Below are positions 59,866 through 64,000 of a stretch of 64,000 nt of DNA, piece after piece. The stretch is from Alnus glutinosa (Eukaryota; Streptophyta; Magnoliopsida; Fagales; Betulaceae). Each line of letters opens with the position of its first letter. Position 1 is the first letter of the stretch. Both the position numbers and the translations under genes were made by a program. The stretch covers positions 2,554,501 to 2,618,500 of the forward strand of contig NC_084899.1 of the NCBI RefSeq assembly GCF_958979055.1, given 5' to 3'. The notes beneath the pieces were generated by a model. That model saw nothing but the letters and a program-made list of their open reading frames with translations, made no database searches and was not told where the DNA came from.

Positions 59866-61421
59866 AAAAGAGGGGCAGCTGGTCTATTCTGTGGGCGTCA
59901 AAACAGCCAGTGATGTAAAGAGTCAAAGATCCTACGGTGGGTGTGGATAAGATTACAAGCACAAGAATTTTCAAATCTCAATTATGATCCCTCTTAAAAT
60001 AAAATAAAATAAAATAAAAAGAAAACCACAAAGAATAAGCCCTACCTGCAAAAGCATGTGGTCGCAGTTTGAGTGACAATCAGAATTTGCCACGTAGCTG
60101 TGCCTAGTCAACCTCCTTATCCTCATTCCTCACTCCCTTTCATACCAACTCAACGCCGTCCAATCTTTATTATACCGATATTTACTAATAAATATTGTAA
60201 ATAAATCTTCTGGTTATAGATCACTATAGACTATAGTCTATAGTAATAAATATGAGCAAGTTGTAGGCACTAGGCACACCCCGCACGCGACGTTAATTGG
60301 AGTACCACATCGATAAAAAAAAATATATTGTAAAATAATTAATACTTTTGTCTTTGTGGGTATGGATAATATAATTTATTATGAAATGAGAGTCTTGATA
60401 GGGAAGAATGTTAGATGTTGTCCTTTGGATACCGGGAAATATTAGTTTATTTTCTTAATACGGAAACTTTTTGCTGCTTGTAAATGGGTTTAAGACCATC
60501 CTCACTGTCGATCGACAATAAATCTTGCCTTTTGGAGAATGCTTCACTGTCACGTTAGCTGATTAGATGATAGATTAATACGACGTATCAACACTAATAA
60601 TAGTTGATGATGCTCAAATCCACACTAGCTACCAAGTTCACGGTAAGGAACAATTAAAATTACGAGACAAATTAAGGCCGGCCGATGTAAGCCGGTGGGT
60701 ACCTCCAACGCTTAAGTCACATGGTGAGGTAAATGTCCTCATCGTCATGGAAGATTCAAGAATTAGAGTGAGTTTGATCGAATGAATCTATAAATGACTG
60801 GTCTTTTTCCTTTTAATATTGTCTCCTGATTGGAGTTACACGTTGTTTATAGAGAGCGTCTCCGACAACTCCCTCTATCAACTGCCACCATGAAGGAAGG
60901 AGCGCGGTGCTTTCTTACCGGCTCCGACGTGGGCCTTCTAGAATTACTATTAATTGTATCGGGATTAGATTCCAATTTTAGTGTAGAGAATGATTGGGTG
61001 CTTTGTAATCTAGTTCTATTTTTTAACAGCTGTAAAAAATAGTACTACCGAACCGGTTTGGGTTTGCGCCAGTCAGCCCCCACAGTAAGTGCTTGTCTGA
61101 ACCAAGCCTAAAGAGGTAAATCTTGGTGTGGCAACAGTAAATAAAACAGTTGAGTTGATTCAGTGACCATAATAATAATGATGCGCACAAACACTGGGAC
61201 CCCATCGGAAATTTGTGTCCAATTGATAAAGCACAAAGCAGCTGATCTATTAGGCAACAAGATTGAATCCTTGGAGGGAGCCTCCTAGGTCAAGGAAGGA
61301 ATATAATATTGTGAGGAGGCAAAGCAAAGCAGTGTCCAAATTAAAGTGACATTTTTCACAAATAAATTTTGTACCGATGTAAATAACAGGTAAAAAAACC
61401 ACTTCAAAATGATAAATTTTT
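59866..61421. other. intergenic, no gene seen
   Basis: The frame 60830-61042 (MELHVVYRERLRQ) shows no domain. (TAAAA)n is at about 59997-60018. No RNA gene was recognised. Confidence 0.4.
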
Positions 61422-61875
61422 GGGACAACTTCACTTTAACGTATTGAACTATCATCTTATTTGACTTAAGGGTACTGAACTTCAAAACATCTTAAACTAG
61501 GGTTTCAGTTTTCAAGACGTCTCAATTACAAGTATTGCGCTAGGATTTGCCGTTAAATCCTGTCAAAATTTTCAAAATACCTTTGTGTTTATTTTTTTAA
61601 AAAAAAATTATAAAAATTTTCAAAGATTCAGGCATGAGTATTTTGTAAATTTTGTTAAATTCTGACCAACACCTAAATCCTAGAAGAAAAAAAAAATTCC
61701 TAAAAAAAATGAAGGGTATTTTGAGAATTTTTGTATGATTTAACAAAAAATTCTAACGGAGCACTTATAATTGAAACATTTGAAAATTTTAATACTTTAG
61801 TTTGAGACGTTTTGAAGTTCAGTACCCTTAAGTCAAATAGACCGATAATTCAGTACTCTTAAATGAAATTATTCT
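61422..61875. mobile_element. Mutator-type MITE with about 165-bp inverted repeats
   Basis: A 454-bp element flanked by a perfect 9-bp duplication taaattttt (61413-61421 and 61876-61884). The outer arms are inverted over about 165 bp, sharing TTTGACTTAAGGGTACTGAA and CTTCAAAACGTCTC-type text. Ends GGGACAACTTCACTT and AAATGAAATTATTCT follow the GGGAYAATTTCAYTT style of plant MULE-type MITEs. The 9-bp duplication and long inverted arms support Mutator. No coding capacity. Confidence 0.88.
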
Positions 61876-61884
61876 TAAATTTTT

Positions 61885-62570
61885 AGTATATTAAATTGAT
61901 ATTATTCTAAGAGATTTTCTCTTACATAGAAAACTTTGTTAAATCATAAAAGTGAAAATGGGGACAAAATGACGTCTTGGACAGTACCGTGAGGTTAAGT
62001 AGTTAAACAAAGTTTAGTGGAAAATATAGCCATATCCACCAAAAATTGTTCTCTAAACTCATCGATTTACACACAGATTCCACCTTGGTTAAAGCTTCTT
62101 CTGCTATGGATGCCCCCCACCCCTCCAAAAACAAAATTTGCCCTTTTTTCTTTCCTTCCTTTTTTTCTTTTGAAATGAATGGTGCCTGGAAACGTTGAAA
62201 TATGCAAAATGAGTAAAATATGTCATGGCTTTATGAGGCAAAGTAGCCCAGATGTTGACCTTAGAAACACACCCAACAAAGAAAGATAGACGGTGACTCA
62301 GATATGGATGTCTTCGATAGGCCTTATCCTCTTTCCTAGCAGTATGGGAAAGCCGATAAATCTAGACCATAAGGTGTCGATAATGACAAATTTTAGGATA
62401 AAGAAGCATCATGAGAAAGGAAACATTATCAAAACCAATAAAGTATTCGGTTTTCTTTTTTTTTTTTTTTTTATCGATTCTTCATTAATAAACAAACGTA
62501 CGTACATGCCTTCCAAGCCTTTATCACTACATTATTATTCATATCCACAAGACTCGATTACGTGTTACAC
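61885..62570. other. OXS3-like upstream region
   Basis: AT-rich, no other gene. The frame at 62293-62619 is a chance frame that runs into the promoter repeat. Confidence 0.4.
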
Positions 62571-62596
62571 CATATATATATATATATATATATATG
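62571..62596 (+). promoter_or_regulatory. TATA run upstream of the OXS3-like gene
   Basis: A (TA)n tract of about 12 units ending 55 bases before the ATG at 62651. Its position suits a TATA box, which is why I prefer the ATG at 62651 to the in-frame ATG at 62594 that lies within the repeat's edge. Confidence 0.5.
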
Positions 62597-62650
62597 CTTC
62601 CTCCTCCAAAACCTGTTGAGCTTGTTTGTTCTTCTTCTTCTTCTTCTTCA

Positions 62651-63305
62651 ATGGGTGATCAACAAGTAAACTCAAGACGTGCCATTGGAGCATGGCAAGA
62701 AAACTCATGGGTAGTCATGGAAGGTGGGGAGGATATTTGCGACTCGATCTCCATTGGGTCCTCGACAAATTCGAGAAACTCTGCAGCATCATCGTCTTCA
62801 TCGGAATTGGTAGAGGATGCAACCTCTTCAACATCGACATGTTCATCGTCCTCATCCTCTGGGCCTTTATATGAACTGTCTGAGCTCCTGATCCATCTTC
62901 CTATGAAGTAAGTAAGCAAAATCGATCTGACCCATGTTCTCTCTTTTCATTGATTAGATCATGTGTTATGAAGTTCTTCGAAGTTGGTGGACTGAATGAT
63001 GGTGTTACTGTTGATGCAGGAGAGGGCTTTCTAGATATTATGAAGGGAAGTCACAGTCTTTCACATCTCTAGCAAGCGTGAAGAGCTTAGAGGATCTTCT
63101 GAAGAAGACGCCGCCACATAGAAAGAAGATGAAGGCATGCAAGAGCTACGCAGGGGGTTTAGATGGTCATAAATCGAGCACTCTTCCTAAGGCTACCATA
63201 TCGAAGAAGGGTTCAAGAGGAGGATCTTCTTTGTCTTCACTGGGTAGGAGAGGTAGTTTATTGGGTGGTTCTAGGCCTTCATTTCATGTACAAATGAACT
63301 CATGA
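62651..63305 (+). CDS. OXIDATIVE STRESS 3-like protein
   Basis: Exons 62651-62907 and 63020-63305 join in phase 2 to 180 residues. OXS3 family proteins are small plant nuclear proteins linked to heavy-metal and oxidative-stress tolerance. Exon 1 encodes an acidic, Ser-rich region ([20 protein letters not shown]). Exon 2 begins with the family core [20 protein letters not shown], then [20 protein letters not shown], a basic stretch that could act in nuclear targeting, and a Ser/Gly/Arg-rich tail. No catalytic domain is known. The start is a choice: an in-frame ATG at 62594 would add 19 residues encoded by a TTC repeat (a Ser run), but the TATA run ends there, so 62651 is more likely. Arabidopsis OXS3 is At5g56550, near MKK6 At5g56580, matching the order here. 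Confidence 0.85.
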
Positions 63306-64000
63306 TGTGCAAAAACCTCTTTGAATTTGCACGGTTTGAAAATAGCATGACAAAGTTTTTGTGTTTCACATGTTGATGTCTCACAGCTCACCTCTGTTCT
63401 GCATACTTTTTAGTGAATTTGAAACATGAACAAATTTTGCTTACATATAAATTAACCTCTAGGGAGCACCCTAAAGGAATTTGTATCAAAGAAAGAGTAA
63501 CCAACATCGGCAATATTAAGGAATTTCCCTACTTCCAGTGAAAGTGGGTCGGAGACAATCGAATACAAAGAATGTTCCGCGATTTGTTATGAACATATTG
63601 AAATGGCAGGATGTTCGATCTAGGGTTTATAAATTCACTGGATTATAGGGCAGAATTTGAACAACATGTGGCAGGAGTAAATGAAAATTTTCTTTTCTTG
63701 ACCCCAATAGGCCGTTCCTAGAAAGTTGAATCAATTTCGATCTTTCGGGCACTAATAATTGCGTCCCTAAATTTGGATAAAACCAATCAAAATCTCACTC
63801 CAATAGCTTCTCTAGATCGAGATTCCTTAAAACTAGCATCCAACTACAGCACCATCTAATATTTCGATTAGTACCATAACTCAAATCTAAATATTTTTTA
63901 ATGCAAAAAACTTTTCTTTTTTTTTTTTTCCTTTTATTTACGATAGTTCTTTCTTTCCAACAAGTTCTCGCTTTGCACGTTCTCCTTCCCCAATGCCTTG
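63306..64000. other. downstream of the OXS3-like gene, no gene seen
   Basis: Includes the probable 3' untranslated region; the remainder shows no recognisable frame, repeat or RNA. Confidence 0.45.

Noticed and set aside
60830-61042. 70-codon frame MELHVVYRERLRQ
   Set aside because: No domain and no splice context; ordinary intergenic DNA.
62594-62650. Upstream in-frame ATG as start of the OXS3-like protein
   Set aside because: It abuts the TA run that probably serves as TATA box, and the added residues are encoded by a TTC repeat; not excluded, but less likely.

Overview
This is nuclear DNA of a flowering plant, most likely a woody eudicot (rosid). The evidence is AT-rich intergenic DNA, short exons with GT-AG introns, abundant small DNA transposons with intact target-site duplications, a Ty1/copia retrotransposon fossil, and plant-specific gene families. 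I cannot name the species. I see no rRNA, tRNA or CRISPR.

Host genes, left to right. A class IIIB (VSP-like) acid phosphatase lies on the minus strand (2368-4167). A segmental duplicate of its last two exons is a pseudogene (8206-8705). A DUF1005 protein follows on the minus strand (16407-18693), then Derlin-1 on the plus strand (27855-31773) and two tandem profilins on the plus strand (32817-34785 and 36912-39674). A GPI-type glycosyl hydrolase 17 with an X8 domain is on the minus strand (44039-47564). A MAP kinase kinase of the MKK6 type is on the plus strand (49850-58502), with a copia fossil in its third intron. An OXIDATIVE STRESS 3-like protein closes the set on the plus strand (62651-63305). 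I rebuilt all eight intact coding sequences exon by exon, and each closes in frame at the family's usual length.

Between the genes, 1.1-11 kb is a mosaic of segmental duplications (block A at 1147-3325 and 6902-9168; block B at 5520-6130, 9190-9345 and 9671-10690). A solo LTR interrupts one copy of block B, and its empty site survives in another copy. Region 11.1-13.2 kb holds an array of short hairpins and a 53-bp satellite with a 106-bp higher-order period. hAT-type elements with 8-bp target duplications lie at 13.9-15.7, 22.0, 25.4-25.9, 27.0-27.2, 38.0-39.2 and 40.1-41.7 kb. A Mutator-type MITE with a 9-bp duplication lies at 61.4-61.9 kb, and PIF/Harbinger-like MITEs lie at 49.3 and 59.6 kb.

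The genes do not form one pathway; what unites them is conserved order. From memory, Arabidopsis carries acid phosphatase, DUF1005, DER1, two profilins and GH17 in this order around At4g29260-At4g29360. It carries OXS3, MKK6, GH17 and a profilin around At5g56550-At5g56600. This window appears to hold both sets in one undivided block. I found no clearly new biological system. The most unusual structures are the hairpin-plus-satellite locus at 11-13 kb and the pseudogene that looks more canonical than its intact parent.
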